From an uncultured bacterium (GTDB lineage Bacteria > Bacillota > Clostridia > UBA1381), in the NCBI GenBank assembly GCA_905215805.1, contig CAJMRL010000001.1, positions 124,001-188,000 of the forward strand: DNA of 64,000 nucleotides. Reading direction: 5' to 3'. Below, one piece after another: positions 7,027-15,421 of the stretch (position 1 is the first letter of the stretch; each line of letters begins with the position of its first letter). Made by a program: the position numbers and the translations under genes. Under the pieces are notes generated by a model, which searched no databases, was not told where the DNA came from, and saw nothing but the letters and a program-made list of their open reading frames with translations.

Positions 7027-8094
7027 ATGCTAAGATACGATGATTTGAAAACAATAACGATTAATTCATTACCGGAGTTTATTAAAATAATAGAGAACTT
7101 GCCTCTAAATAGCTATTATAGAGGTGAGGATAAAGAATATCCTTCACAAAATTCATCTGCATTAAGAAGATATACTGGAGGATGGAAATCAAAAAAACCA
7201 TTCCCATTTGTTAATATGATAGATGAATTTTATAATGAAATAGCTTATAAATTGAATGATGATAAAATTGATTTTATTGCTTTTGCGCAACATCATGGTA
7301 TACCAACAAATCTGTTAGATATTACAACATTGCCTTTGACAGCGCTGTATTTTGCTTGCCAAGGTGAAATAGAAGAAAACGGATGTATATATGTTTTAAA
7401 TAACGCGCATATAGATGTAACTGAACTTATACATAGCCATCCTAATAAGAATTTAATTGATGAAGTTTTTGCACACACACCTAAAGAACTTTCGTTGCTG
7501 GTTCCGTTAATAACGGATTTTAAAAACAGATATCCAGATGAATTTGATAGATTGAATGCACTGCTAATAGAAGACTATGTGCATTATTTTCATGATACAT
7601 CATTAAAAAAATTAGCAAATAATGAATATGATCCGTTTGAGTTAACATTATTGTTATATGACATAAATGAAGAGCTAAAGAAATTTATTTTAGACGATAA
7701 TAATGACGATAATATAGACGTATATAATTACATATGTCTACAATATCTTTTCTTAAAAAACGCGAAAAGATTCAATGAAGTAATCCACAATATCAATTTT
7801 TTACCTAATATGATATATCGTCCGGTGATGAAGTTTGAGAGGGGAAGAAATCAAGGAGGGCTTTTTATATATCAAGGGTATATGTCATATATAGAACCTG
7901 TATATGATTATTTTGTACTTGCAACACAGCGAATTCATTTTGTTCACACTATATTAAAGATTAACAATAAACGTACTATATTAAATGGATTGGATAAGTT
8001 GGGCATAAATAAAAAAACACTGTTTTGTGATTATGATAATGTTGCTGGATATATAAAAGAGAAATATTCAATTAGAGATGAAGAAATCAGATAA
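7027..8094 (+). CDS. FRG domain-containing protein
   Basis: 355 residues. The FRG signature residues are clear: YYRGE (about 30-34) and FAQHHGIPTNLLDIT followed by PLTALYFACQ (about 86-106). The rest is Asn/Asp/Ile-rich and strongly AT-biased compared with the metabolic genes downstream, pointing to transfer. The biochemical activity of FRG domains is not established to my knowledge; the genes often occur alone in variable or defence-rich regions. I chose ATG 7027 because GGAG (7015-7018) lies 8 bases upstream; the longer frame from a TTG at 6970 lacks a ribosome site and runs through a TTGGGATtATCCCAA palindrome. Confidence 0.85.
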   Translation: MLRYDDLKTITINSLPEFIKIIENLPLNSYYRGEDKEYPSQNSSALRRYTGGWKSKKPFPFVNMIDEFYNEIAYKLNDDKIDFIAFAQHHGIPTNLLDITTLPLTALYFACQGEIEENGCIYVLNNAHIDVTELIHSHPNKNLIDEVFAHTPKELSLLVPLITDFKNRYPDEFDRLNALLIEDYVHYFHDTSLKKLANNEYDPFELTLLLYDINEELKKFILDDNNDDNIDVYNYICLQYLFLKNAKRFNEVIHNINFLPNMIYRPVMKFERGRNQGGLFIYQGYMSYIEPVYDYFVLATQRIHFVHTILKINNKRTILNGLDKLGINKKTLFCDYDNVAGYIKEKYSIRDEEIR

Positions 8095-8128
8095 ATTCAG
8101 TTTTTATAAGCCAAACAACAATATAGGG

Positions 8129-8157
8129 TTGATAAAAACTCGATTTAGAGTTATAAT
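8129..8157 (+). promoter_or_regulatory. Promoter of the XRE regulator and serine recombinase
   Basis: TTGATA (8129-8134), 17 bases, TATAAT (8152-8157), 30 bases before the ATG at 8188, with GAGGAGG as ribosome site. The spacer contains CTCGATTTAGAG, a short inverted repeat that could be an operator for the regulator. Confidence 0.65.
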
Positions 8158-8187
8158 ATAATTATAAAGAATCGAGGAGGCAATCCC

Positions 8188-8541
8188 ATGGATGGATTAG
8201 GAAAAAGACTGCGGGCGCTGCGTGAAAGTACGATGATGTCACAGGCGAAATTTGCAAAGGAGATCGGCTCGTCGCAGTCAGCGATAAACCGTTTTGAGAA
8301 TGATCAAGCTGAACCCAATTGTACCATAATGCTGAGGTATGCCGATTATTTCAACGTGTCTATGGACTATCTTTACGGACGCACAGATAGGCCGGAAGGC
8401 ATGGCTTATGAATTTAAGCCAAGATTTGATACCGATAATGAGCAGTTCAGACAGTTCATAGAAATGTGTTTTGACCCGAAATCACCATTGAATGAGAGGT
8501 TAAAGCAATCATTATTCGACATGATGAAGGGAGGAGAGTGA
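8188..8541 (+). CDS. XRE-family HTH transcriptional regulator
   Basis: 117 residues. The N-terminal XRE HTH is intact: LGKRLRALRESTMMSQAKFA, EIGSSQSAINRFENDQAEPN, then MLRYADYFNVSMDYLYGRTD. The C-terminal 40 residues are acidic and helical. It stands 10 bases before the serine recombinase on the same transcript, so it probably controls recombinase expression and represses its own promoter (inference from layout). Start ATG 8188 follows GAGGAGGcaatccc. Confidence 0.85.
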   Translation: MDGLGKRLRALRESTMMSQAKFAKEIGSSQSAINRFENDQAEPNCTIMLRYADYFNVSMDYLYGRTDRPEGMAYEFKPRFDTDNEQFRQFIEMCFDPKSPLNERLKQSLFDMMKGGE

Positions 8542-8551
8542 TACATAAAAT

Positions 8552-10024
8552 ATGAGAGCAGTCATATATGCGAGATATTCCTCAGACAATCAGCGCGAAG
8601 AGTCCATTGAAGGTCAGCTTCGTGAGTGTAAGGAGTATGCCGACAAAAACGATATGGTGATAGTGAAGAATTATATCGACCGTGCTTTATCGGCTAAGAC
8701 AGATAATCGTCCCAAGTTTCAGCGTATGGTCAAGGACAGCGCAAAGGGGTTGTTTGATGTTGTTCTTGTGTGGAAATTGGACAGGTTTGCACGAAATAGA
8801 TACGATTCTGCGCATTATAAGGCGATACTTAGGAAAAACGGAGTCAAGGTGGTTTCCGCAAAGGAAACAATATCGGAAGGACCGGAGGGCATTATTCTTG
8901 AATCAATGCTTGAAGGTTATGCAGAATATTATTCAGCGGAGCTGTCGCAAAAGGTCACAAGAGGCATGACGGAAAATGCTTTAAAGGCGAGATATAACGG
9001 TGGCACTATGCCGTTGGGATATACAGTCGATAAAGATAAGCATTATGCTATAGATCCAAATACTGCGCCGATAGTAGTTGAAATATTCACGAGGTATGCT
9101 AACGGAGATTTGATAAAGGATATAATCGAGTCTCTCAACAGCAGAGGATTGAAAACAACTACCGGCGCGGATTTTAACAAAAGCAGTCTACATACACTGC
9201 TGAAAAATCGTAAGTATATAGGCGAATACAAGTATAAAGATATTATTATCCCTGACGGTATTCCACCTATCATATCCGAGGATGTCTTTGAAAAGGTGCA
9301 GAAGAGAATGGAGAGCAATAAACGAGCACCTGCAAAGGAAAAAGCAAAAGTGAGCTATCTGCTGAGTACAAAGCTGTTCTGTGGAAAGTGCGGAGCTCCA
9401 ATGCTTGGTGAAAGTGGCTATGGCTCAAAGAATATAATGTATCATTATTACAAATGCGCCAATGCCAAAAAGCATAGATCTTGTGATAAAAAGACGGTGA
9501 AAAAAGATTACATAGAAAATTTAGTGGTTCGGCTGACCAAACAGACAGTGCTTAAAGACGATATTATAGAGCAAATTGCGTATGCCGTATATAATTTGCA
9601 GTCTAAGGAAAATACGATAGTAAAGGCATTAAAGAAAAATCTTAATGAAGTTGAATCGGGCATAAACAACATGCTCAATGCCATTCAAATGGGTATTGTA
9701 ACAGCTTCGACTAAACAGAGACTTGAGGAGCTGGAACAAAGGAAATCCGAAATTGAGTCGGCGATACTCAATGAGGAGATCGAACACCCGATTTTAACAA
9801 AAGAACAGATAATATTTTGGATAAGCCGATTTAAGGATGGCAATATTGAAAATGAGAAGTATAAGCAAATGCTTATAGACACATTTGTAAATTCGGTGTA
9901 TCTCTATGATGATAAAATGGTGATAACATATAATTTCAAGGATGGGACAAGAACGATAACGTTAGATGAAGTAGAAAATTCGGATTTGGTGCAAGACGCT
10001 TCACCAGTACAAGAGGTCTTATAA
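8552..10024 (+). CDS. Large serine recombinase (integrase/resolvase type)
   Basis: 490 residues. The N-terminal resolvase domain holds the catalytic Ser10 in YARYSSDNQ, the VWKLDRFARNRYD motif and LEGYAEYYSAELSQK. A recombinase domain follows (NGGTMPLGY ... LKNRKYIGEYKY), then a zinc ribbon (FCGKCGAPM ... YYKCANAKKHRSC) and a coiled-coil about residues 335-420. All parts are present, so the enzyme may be active. It probably moves the surrounding element, but I could not find attachment sites by eye. Its partner is the XRE gene 10 bases upstream. Confidence 0.9.
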   Translation: MRAVIYARYSSDNQREESIEGQLRECKEYADKNDMVIVKNYIDRALSAKTDNRPKFQRMVKDSAKGLFDVVLVWKLDRFARNRYDSAHYKAILRKNGVKVVSAKETISEGPEGIILESMLEGYAEYYSAELSQKVTRGMTENALKARYNGGTMPLGYTVDKDKHYAIDPNTAPIVVEIFTRYANGDLIKDIIESLNSRGLKTTTGADFNKSSLHTLLKNRKYIGEYKYKDIIIPDGIPPIISEDVFEKVQKRMESNKRAPAKEKAKVSYLLSTKLFCGKCGAPMLGESGYGSKNIMYHYYKCANAKKHRSCDKKTVKKDYIENLVVRLTKQTVLKDDIIEQIAYAVYNLQSKENTIVKALKKNLNEVESGINNMLNAIQMGIVTASTKQRLEELEQRKSEIESAILNEEIEHPILTKEQIIFWISRFKDGNIENEKYKQMLIDTFVNSVYLYDDKMVITYNFKDGTRTITLDEVENSDLVQDASPVQEVL

Positions 10025-10078
10025 ATCGCATAGTTATGAGATTTATAAGACTTTTTATTGTGATGCAAAAAAATAAAC

Positions 10079-10341
10079 CACCTGCTATGCAGGTGAGATC
10101 CCAAACGGCTTTAGCTTCAAGTATAATAAATATTGTAAATTATATATGCTAAAGTAAAATAATTTTATATAAAAATAAAATTTTAAAAATTAAAAGATAA
10201 TACGAATGGATGTGTATAGCTATTTTAATAGCCGCAGTGCAATCTATGCAAAAGTTATTATATTCAATGCGCTTGCAAGCGCTGCTATTAAAAGCCTCTT
10301 ATAGGGGCAGAACAAGCCGCCGGTTAAGTCGGCGGTCTTGA
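10079..10341 (+). mobile_element. IS200/IS605-like non-autonomous palindromic remnant
   Basis: The left palindrome CACCTGCtatGCAGGTG (10079-10095) is followed by agatcccaaacggctttag. The right end has CCGCCG (10317-10322) paired with CGGCGG (10330-10335) and then tcttgac. Both resemble, from memory, the subterminal hairpins of IS200/IS605 elements, and the preceding 'gcctcttataggggcagaacaagc'-type stretch resembles a TnpB-associated right end. The inside is about 220 bases of AT-rich DNA without tnpA or tnpB, so this is a decayed or PATE-like element. It begins 55 bases after the recombinase stop. Confidence 0.45.
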
Positions 10342-10368
10342 CTTTTTGCAATTTTTAGCGTGCCGCTT

Positions 10369-10503
10369 TCAGTTGACTACCATTTGCCCCCAGAGAATCT
10401 TACTTTGTACCCAGATAGCAGCATCTATTTTTTTGTACGCTACAGCAATGTCTGATGTCTTTTTCGGGGTATCATCATTGATGCCTGTTGCTGTGTTGAT
10501 TGA
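10369..10503 (-). pseudogene. 3' gene remnant of unknown identity
   Basis: Directly behind the stop codon of the 389-residue HTH protein, in the same minus frame, 44 further codons stay open and read like real protein (NDDTPKKTSDIAVAYKKI, then DAAIWVQSKILWGQ) before TGA at 10371-10369. It has no start or ribosome site. It is either the tail of a deleted gene or the former C-terminus of the HTH gene cut off by the TAA at 10506-10504. I do not recognise the family. Confidence 0.35.
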
Positions 10504-11673
10504 TTATTCTCGTATATGTTCGACTAAAGTTGAACATATGGCGTCCTCTATCTTTGCCATAGGAAGCTCAATTGCTGATATATGATCAAGGTTCACAATC
10601 ATTTCTATAGTATCATCCGTTTCAAAAGCAATAGTTTTTTCTTCAAGTTCAAGTTCGCTAAATTCATAGACGGACATGATGGTAGATAACAGATTTGGAC
10701 TGTTATCGCAATCTATGATGGTCTCTAGAATATGACCATTTTTGTAATGTAATTTTATTCCATTTGCTATATCATATAGATTGGAATAATCGTTGTTTTC
10801 AGTTTCGGTATCAAATAGAGAGTCCATAAAATTAATGAAATTTTCACTCATTATGTTTGATACAGATAGATCGGGATCTAGTTTGTAGTCAATGTAATCA
10901 TCTAACGCTTCATATGCAACAAAGGGTATATTGCCACAATCTACATTTTGATCCCAATTTGTAAAGCTTGGTTGATCAAGATCATCGTCTAAAAGTAGTA
11001 TATTCTGTATATTACACATATTTAATAAAAGCAATTTATTGTTCATGCATTGAACTAATATAAATTTATTATTCATGGATTCATATATTGACTGTCTAGT
11101 TTTTAATGTGATTGGAAACCACAAGTAATCAGTGCAATGGGATAATAGAATACCTATATGCCCCCAAAATCCACATTCACTATAACTTTGATCTTCATTA
11201 GACTCAATATAGTCTACCATAATAGCTGTTTGTGGCTGAAAATAGTTTGCGCCAAGTATACTTTTTGTATCGGTAAAAAGATTGGCTGCAATGTCCCTCA
11301 ACTCCGATATATTTGCATTAGAGCCTGCTTCTAATTCTTTTAAACGTGCTAACGATATCCCTGTAGAGCTAACGATATCGGACTCATTTATTTTTAATAG
11401 ATCTCTAATGCTATTTATACGATTGTGTCTATTTGGCACTTTCCCTAACAGCGTATCGGGTGTGGCATTGAGAGCATTTAGTATTTTGGTTATGTGTTTT
11501 TTATAAGTACTCATGTTGGAAATATTGCCGGAAAGCAACTTGTTCAGTGTGGGGCGAGATATGCCTGTCTTTTCTGAAAAGGATTTCTTTGTATAATTAT
11601 AAGTTGCTATAATATTTTCAAGTATTGTACCGACAACGCTTCTTGATTCGAATAAATCATCAATTGTATACAT
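10504..11673 (-). CDS. Unknown protein with N-terminal HTH modules
   Basis: 389 residues. Residues about 25-55 form an XRE-like HTH (KKSFSEKTGISRPTLNKLLS), and a second possible HTH lies at 94-130 (INESDIVSSTGISLARLKEL). The remaining 250 residues are acidic and hydrophobic without a family I recognise. Two HTH modules plus a long sensor-like region suggest a DNA-binding regulator (inference). The start follows GAGGAGG by 7 bases. The gene faces the recombinase, has a single TAA, and an open frame continues after it. AT-rich base use fits the mobile surroundings. Confidence 0.6.
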   Translation of the reverse strand: MYTIDDLFESRSVVGTILENIIATYNYTKKSFSEKTGISRPTLNKLLSGNISNMSTYKKHITKILNALNATPDTLLGKVPNRHNRINSIRDLLKINESDIVSSTGISLARLKELEAGSNANISELRDIAANLFTDTKSILGANYFQPQTAIMVDYIESNEDQSYSECGFWGHIGILLSHCTDYLWFPITLKTRQSIYESMNNKFILVQCMNNKLLLLNMCNIQNILLLDDDLDQPSFTNWDQNVDCGNIPFVAYEALDDYIDYKLDPDLSVSNIMSENFINFMDSLFDTETENNDYSNLYDIANGIKLHYKNGHILETIIDCDNSPNLLSTIMSVYEFSELELEEKTIAFETDDTIEMIVNLDHISAIELPMAKIEDAICSTLVEHIRE

Positions 11674-11916
11674 AGTGTTTCCTCCTCATATTATATGTTG
11701 ATTAATATAATTATATCATAAAAACAAAATTGCGTCAATAAATATTTTACGTTTTTACATAAAATATTTTACAAATATAATTTTAGATATCCACAATATA
11801 AATATAGATTACTCAGCGCGAGATAGAAGCTCTTGTAAGACGCATATTTCCCATCATACGACATACAACAATGAGGAATACAAAACGTAATTTGAAGAAT
11901 AGAATTTTATAAGCAA

Positions 11917-11970
11917 AAGAAAGAGCATGGCAGAACAGAACCGGAAATCAATGCGTATAATTCAAGGTTT
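11917..11970 (+). pseudogene. Fragment of a methyltransferase gene
   Basis: About 54 bases read QKKEHGRTEPEINAYNSRF in one frame, aligned without gaps to YQKEHGRIESEVNTHISRY of the intact methyltransferase (6167-6826, near codons 162-182). DNA identity is high over 'agaaagagcatggcagaa'. Nothing else of the gene remains. The 11674-12404 gap otherwise holds the decayed minus-strand frame below and a promoter. Confidence 0.6.
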
Positions 11971-12163
11971 ACAGGTCATAGGCAGCATCGCGATGTTGGT
12001 TTCCCTGTCGGAATGGATATATCTGTGGCAAAGCTCGTGATAAAGATTATTCAGACTTAATTTCACATAATTGCGTTCATCCTCGCGTGTGTGTGATGGA
12101 ATGAGTTCTGCAAGCGTTTGATTCTGCCGCTTCTTCAAACAGAAGCTTCATCACATCAGCCAT
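11962..12163 (-). pseudogene. Frameshifted remnant of a small unknown gene
   Basis: From an ATG at 12163 the minus strand reads MADVMKLLFEEAAE. After a one-base shift near 12120 another frame continues as QTLAELIPSHTREDERNYVK and LNNLYHELCHRYIHSDRETN to a stop at 11964-11962. The composition looks like a real soluble protein. I do not recognise it. The frameshift and the missing ribosome site indicate a dead gene. Confidence 0.4.
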
Positions 12164-12336
12164 TATGTCAGGTTATTTTCTTCATCGAATTCACCTCATA
12201 ATCATCATAGCATATCCATAAAAGAATTGCAAGTGCATATTGTAAAACATTGCTCTTATATGGAATGTTTTTAGTCATTTGAACTGCGGCAATTATATTA
12301 CCAACTCGGATTAAGTATTTTTGTTATATATGTAAA

Positions 12337-12365
12337 TAGACAATTTTTTGAAAATGTGATAAAAT
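12337..12365 (+). promoter_or_regulatory. Promoter of the GHKL-nuclease gene
   Basis: TAGACA (12337-12342), 17 bases, TAAAAT (12360-12365), 39 bases before ATG 12405. AAAAGGGA is the likely ribosome site. The gene has its own promoter, unlike the small-enzyme array around it. Confidence 0.55.
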
Positions 12366-12404
12366 AATATATATTTTAATGTGCTATTGAAAAGGGATTA
12401 AGTT

Positions 12405-14402
12405 ATGAAAAGTATAGTTATTGGGTCCACAGGCATAAAACAAAATTTAAAAACCGTTAAACCGTTAAATGCTGTTTGTGAATATATTTGGAATGGTTTT
12501 GATGCAAATGCAACGGAAGTAAAAGTAATCACTCATAATAATGATTTGGAAATGATTGATGAAATTGTTATTGAAGACAATGGCAGCGGCATTTGTTATG
12601 AAGAACTAAATATTAAATTTAGTGCATTCAATGAATCTCGCAAAAAAGCTGGTAAAAATAATCATTCAATCCCGCATGGTAATAAAGGAGTAGGTCGACT
12701 AACTTTTTTTTCGTTTGCAAGATTTGCAAAATGGGAAACGGTATACAAAAAAAATAAAGAGAAATATAGCTATTATATTAAAATGGAAAACAATAATATT
12801 AATAGATATGATGACAATAATGAAAAACTTCCAATAAAAGTAAGCAGAAATGTTCATACAGGAACGCGAGTTACATTTGAGCAAGTCCATAGTTTGTCAA
12901 AAGAAGAAATAATAGAAACAATAAAGGAAGAATTTTTTTGGTTTTTAGAATTAAATAAGGATAAAAAATATAAAATTATAGTAGATGGTAGAAATATTAG
13001 CTATGATGATTATATTATTACCAGGGAGAATATTTGTGTAAAAGATCAAGGTATTGATCATGAATTTGATATAAGATTTGTACATTGGAATAAAAGTCTT
13101 AAAAATGAATATTCGAGATTTTATTATATAAATTCTAAAAATAATGAAATGTACAAGGAAGCAACAAAATTAAATAAAAAATCAGATGAATTTTATCATA
13201 GTATATTTATAAAAAGTAATTATTTCGATGATTTTTTATTCGAAGATGAAGAAATCGATGGGCAAATTAGTTTTGGTAAAAATAAAAGTGATGATGAATA
13301 TAAAAGAATAATTTGCTTAATAACAGACTATTTAGTGAAATACAGGAAAAAATACTTGATAGATTCATCAAATCGTTATATAGACCGTTTAATTGATAAA
13401 GGGCTGTATCCGGTATTTGAAGATGATTTTTTGGGAACGTACAGAAAAAATGAATTAAATAATTTGGTGGGAACTTTATATGCAGCCAAACCAAAGATAT
13501 TTACTGGGTTAAGTGATGATAATAAAAAGATAACATTACACCTATTAAATTTAATAATGGAAAATCAAAATAAAGAAGAATTATTTAATGTATTAAAAAA
13601 TCTAATTGAATTAGACGATTATGAATTACAAGAATTGTCAAATGTGTTAAAATACACTTCTTTAAGTAACATTACAAAAGTTATAAAAATTTTAGAGGAT
13701 AGAATTAGAGTGATTGATGGGTTAAGTACCATGGTGTTTGATTTAAAAAATTATACTTTGGAAGTTCCACATTTGCAAGAAGTGGTAGAAAATCATTATT
13801 GGTTATTTGGAGAAGAATATAGTTTGATAACGGCTGCTGAACCTAATTTCGAACAAGCATTGAGAGGGTTAATTTTTAAGACAACAGGACAAACAGAATC
13901 AGTAACAATTAATCATGAAGATAAAAATAAGGAAATGGATATTTTTATGATACGGCAGGATATGAAAGGCAAAGTTACTGAAAATGTAGTAGTAGAATTA
14001 AAACGACCTAATATTTCGTTAGGAGAAGTTCAGGTATCGCAAGTAAAACAATATATGAGAGTAATTAAATCAGATGATAGATTCAAATCAAATCAAGTTA
14101 AATGGACATACTTTTTAGTTGGAAACAAGTTTAATAATAATGGATATATTCAAGGTGAGCTTGATAGTCATAAACATTTAGGCGAGAATGGATTGATTCA
14201 TAGCGAAAGTAATGGTATGCACAAGATTTTTGTAAAAACGTGGAGTGATATTTTTGATGACTTTCATCGTAGGCATAACTATTTGATGGAAAAGTTAGCA
14301 ATGAGAAAAGAGAAACTTGAACAAGAGAATAATAATCCGCAGGATATTGTTAATCGTATTAAGCAAAACGAAGCAACCATGCCGAGTGCTGTTGTTCAAT
14401 AA
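12405..14402 (+). CDS. GHKL (Hsp90-like) ATPase fused to a Shedu-like PD-(D/E)XK nuclease domain
   Basis: 665 residues. The GHKL ATP site is complete: N-box EYIWNGFDAN (26-35), G1 box IEDNGSGI (56-63) and glycine lid GNKGVGRL (92-99). A middle region of about 300 residues, Lys/Asn-rich, links to a C-terminal domain with YWLFGEEY (465-472), D512 in MDIF and VVVELKRP (528-535). D512, E531 and K533 fit a PD-(D/E)XK centre, and ELKRP with the preceding WLFG is like the Shedu SduA (DUF4263) nuclease. I infer an ATP-gated nuclease in antiviral defence, acting in the cytoplasm as a single-gene system. Base composition is far more AT-rich than the neighbours, and decayed fragments flank it on both sides. 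It could also be a housekeeping-free MORC/sacsin-like ATPase. Confidence 0.7.
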   Translation: MKSIVIGSTGIKQNLKTVKPLNAVCEYIWNGFDANATEVKVITHNNDLEMIDEIVIEDNGSGICYEELNIKFSAFNESRKKAGKNNHSIPHGNKGVGRLTFFSFARFAKWETVYKKNKEKYSYYIKMENNNINRYDDNNEKLPIKVSRNVHTGTRVTFEQVHSLSKEEIIETIKEEFFWFLELNKDKKYKIIVDGRNISYDDYIITRENICVKDQGIDHEFDIRFVHWNKSLKNEYSRFYYINSKNNEMYKEATKLNKKSDEFYHSIFIKSNYFDDFLFEDEEIDGQISFGKNKSDDEYKRIICLITDYLVKYRKKYLIDSSNRYIDRLIDKGLYPVFEDDFLGTYRKNELNNLVGTLYAAKPKIFTGLSDDNKKITLHLLNLIMENQNKEELFNVLKNLIELDDYELQELSNVLKYTSLSNITKVIKILEDRIRVIDGLSTMVFDLKNYTLEVPHLQEVVENHYWLFGEEYSLITAAEPNFEQALRGLIFKTTGQTESVTINHEDKNKEMDIFMIRQDMKGKVTENVVVELKRPNISLGEVQVSQVKQYMRVIKSDDRFKSNQVKWTYFLVGNKFNNNGYIQGELDSHKHLGENGLIHSESNGMHKIFVKTWSDIFDDFHRRHNYLMEKLAMRKEKLEQENNNPQDIVNRIKQNEATMPSAVVQ

Positions 14403-14586
14403 AAAATTTCGTAATATGTCTGATGCGTCAGGCGAGCAAATACGAAAATATATTGAGAAGTACATCAAATATGAACGACCGCTTTATCAATATATGATAG
14501 ACAATATAATGCCCGATTCGGATATAGTAGTAGACGGTTTGCTGCCGATACATGATATTGTTGATAAAATAATGAGTTCAATATGA
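14403..14586 (+). pseudogene. C-terminal fragment of a kinase-like gene
   Basis: Directly after the GHKL-nuclease stop, a frame reads FRNMSDASGEQIRKYIEKYI, then ERPLYQYMIDNIMPDSDIVV and ends at 14586. It looks like the helical end of a P-loop uridine-kinase-like or related protein. No ribosome site precedes the Met at 14416 and the N-terminal part is missing. Its place before a NUDIX gene mirrors the kinase-NUDIX order at 5569-6170. Confidence 0.45.
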
Positions 14587-14673
14587 AGCACAAGGCGCAT
14601 ACTGTGGAGCAGCGAGAAACAGGAGACATATAATGTTAAAATAAATGAGGTTTAAAAGAAAGGAGCAATAATA

Positions 14674-15156
14674 ATGTATGATTGTGGTTTTACAAAAGAA
14701 AATAATTGGTTTCGTTATCGAGCTGCAGCGATAATCATTGAAAACGGGTGTGTGTTGTTTGCAGGAAACGAGCTTGAGGACTATTATTATTCCATTGGCG
14801 GAGCTGTGCAAATGGGAGAGACGGCGGAAGATGCTGTTGTCAGAGAAGTGTTTGAGGAAACTGGAGTTCATTATGAAATAGACCGTTTGGCGGTTATCCA
14901 TGAGAATTTTTTCAGCCAAGATAACGGTACGCTTAAAGGGCTGAATTGTCATGAGATATGTTTCTATTTTCTGATGAAGCCGCGCAATACGACAGAGCTT
15001 AACAGTAACAGCTATACATTCGGAGTGAAGGAGGAAATGCACTGGCTGCCCATTGAGGATCTGGATGAATATAAGGCATTTCCGAGCTTTTTGAAGGATT
15101 ATCTGAGCAGGGAGCATAATGGTATAGAGCATATCGTTACGGATGAAAGGATGTGA
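14674..15156 (+). CDS. NUDIX hydrolase
   Basis: 160 residues. The Nudix box G-x5-E-x7-REVFEETG is intact in GAVQMGETAEDAVVREVFEE followed by TGV (about residues 44-66), giving the metal-binding helix for cleaving nucleoside diphosphates linked to another group. The substrate is unknown. A ribosome site AAAGGAG lies 8 bases before the ATG. The first 18 codons match the stub at 6093. It is the last intact member of the small-enzyme array. Confidence 0.85.
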   Translation: MYDCGFTKENNWFRYRAAAIIIENGCVLFAGNELEDYYYSIGGAVQMGETAEDAVVREVFEETGVHYEIDRLAVIHENFFSQDNGTLKGLNCHEICFYFLMKPRNTTELNSNSYTFGVKEEMHWLPIEDLDEYKAFPSFLKDYLSREHNGIEHIVTDERM

Positions 15157-15253
15157 TAATGCGTAGTTATACGGCGTGGGGTCATAAGCCGTGAAAAGGA
15201 CTGTTGGGATGCAGATTATATCATGATTAAATACAAAATTGGAGGTAAAAACT

Positions 15254-15346
15254 ATAGCGGATATATATAATAAATTACTCTACAATGAAAGAGTACAAAG
15301 ATTTATTATAGACAATATTGATAAGATAGCGCGCAGAGGGAAATGA
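15254..15346 (+). pseudogene. Short frame behind GGAGG with ATA in place of a start codon
   Basis: GGAGG (15241-15245) is followed 8 bases later by ATA and an open frame of 30 codons, ADIYNKLLYNERVQRFIIDN then a basic end, stopping at 15346. It resembles the N-terminus of a larger protein whose ATG changed to ATA and whose remainder is gone. The 15157-15421 gap holds nothing else that I can support. Confidence 0.35.
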
Positions 15347-15421
15347 GTGAACGAGTATTGTATCTTTGAACCCGTTCTCATATTCCTTGCTCTTGTTAAC
15401 AGTACAAAGTCTCTTGAATTT

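Noticed and set aside
6854..8094. Firm call of a type III toxin-antitoxin system
   Set aside because: There are only two repeats, and the FRG domain is not related to ToxN; kept only as a hypothesis.
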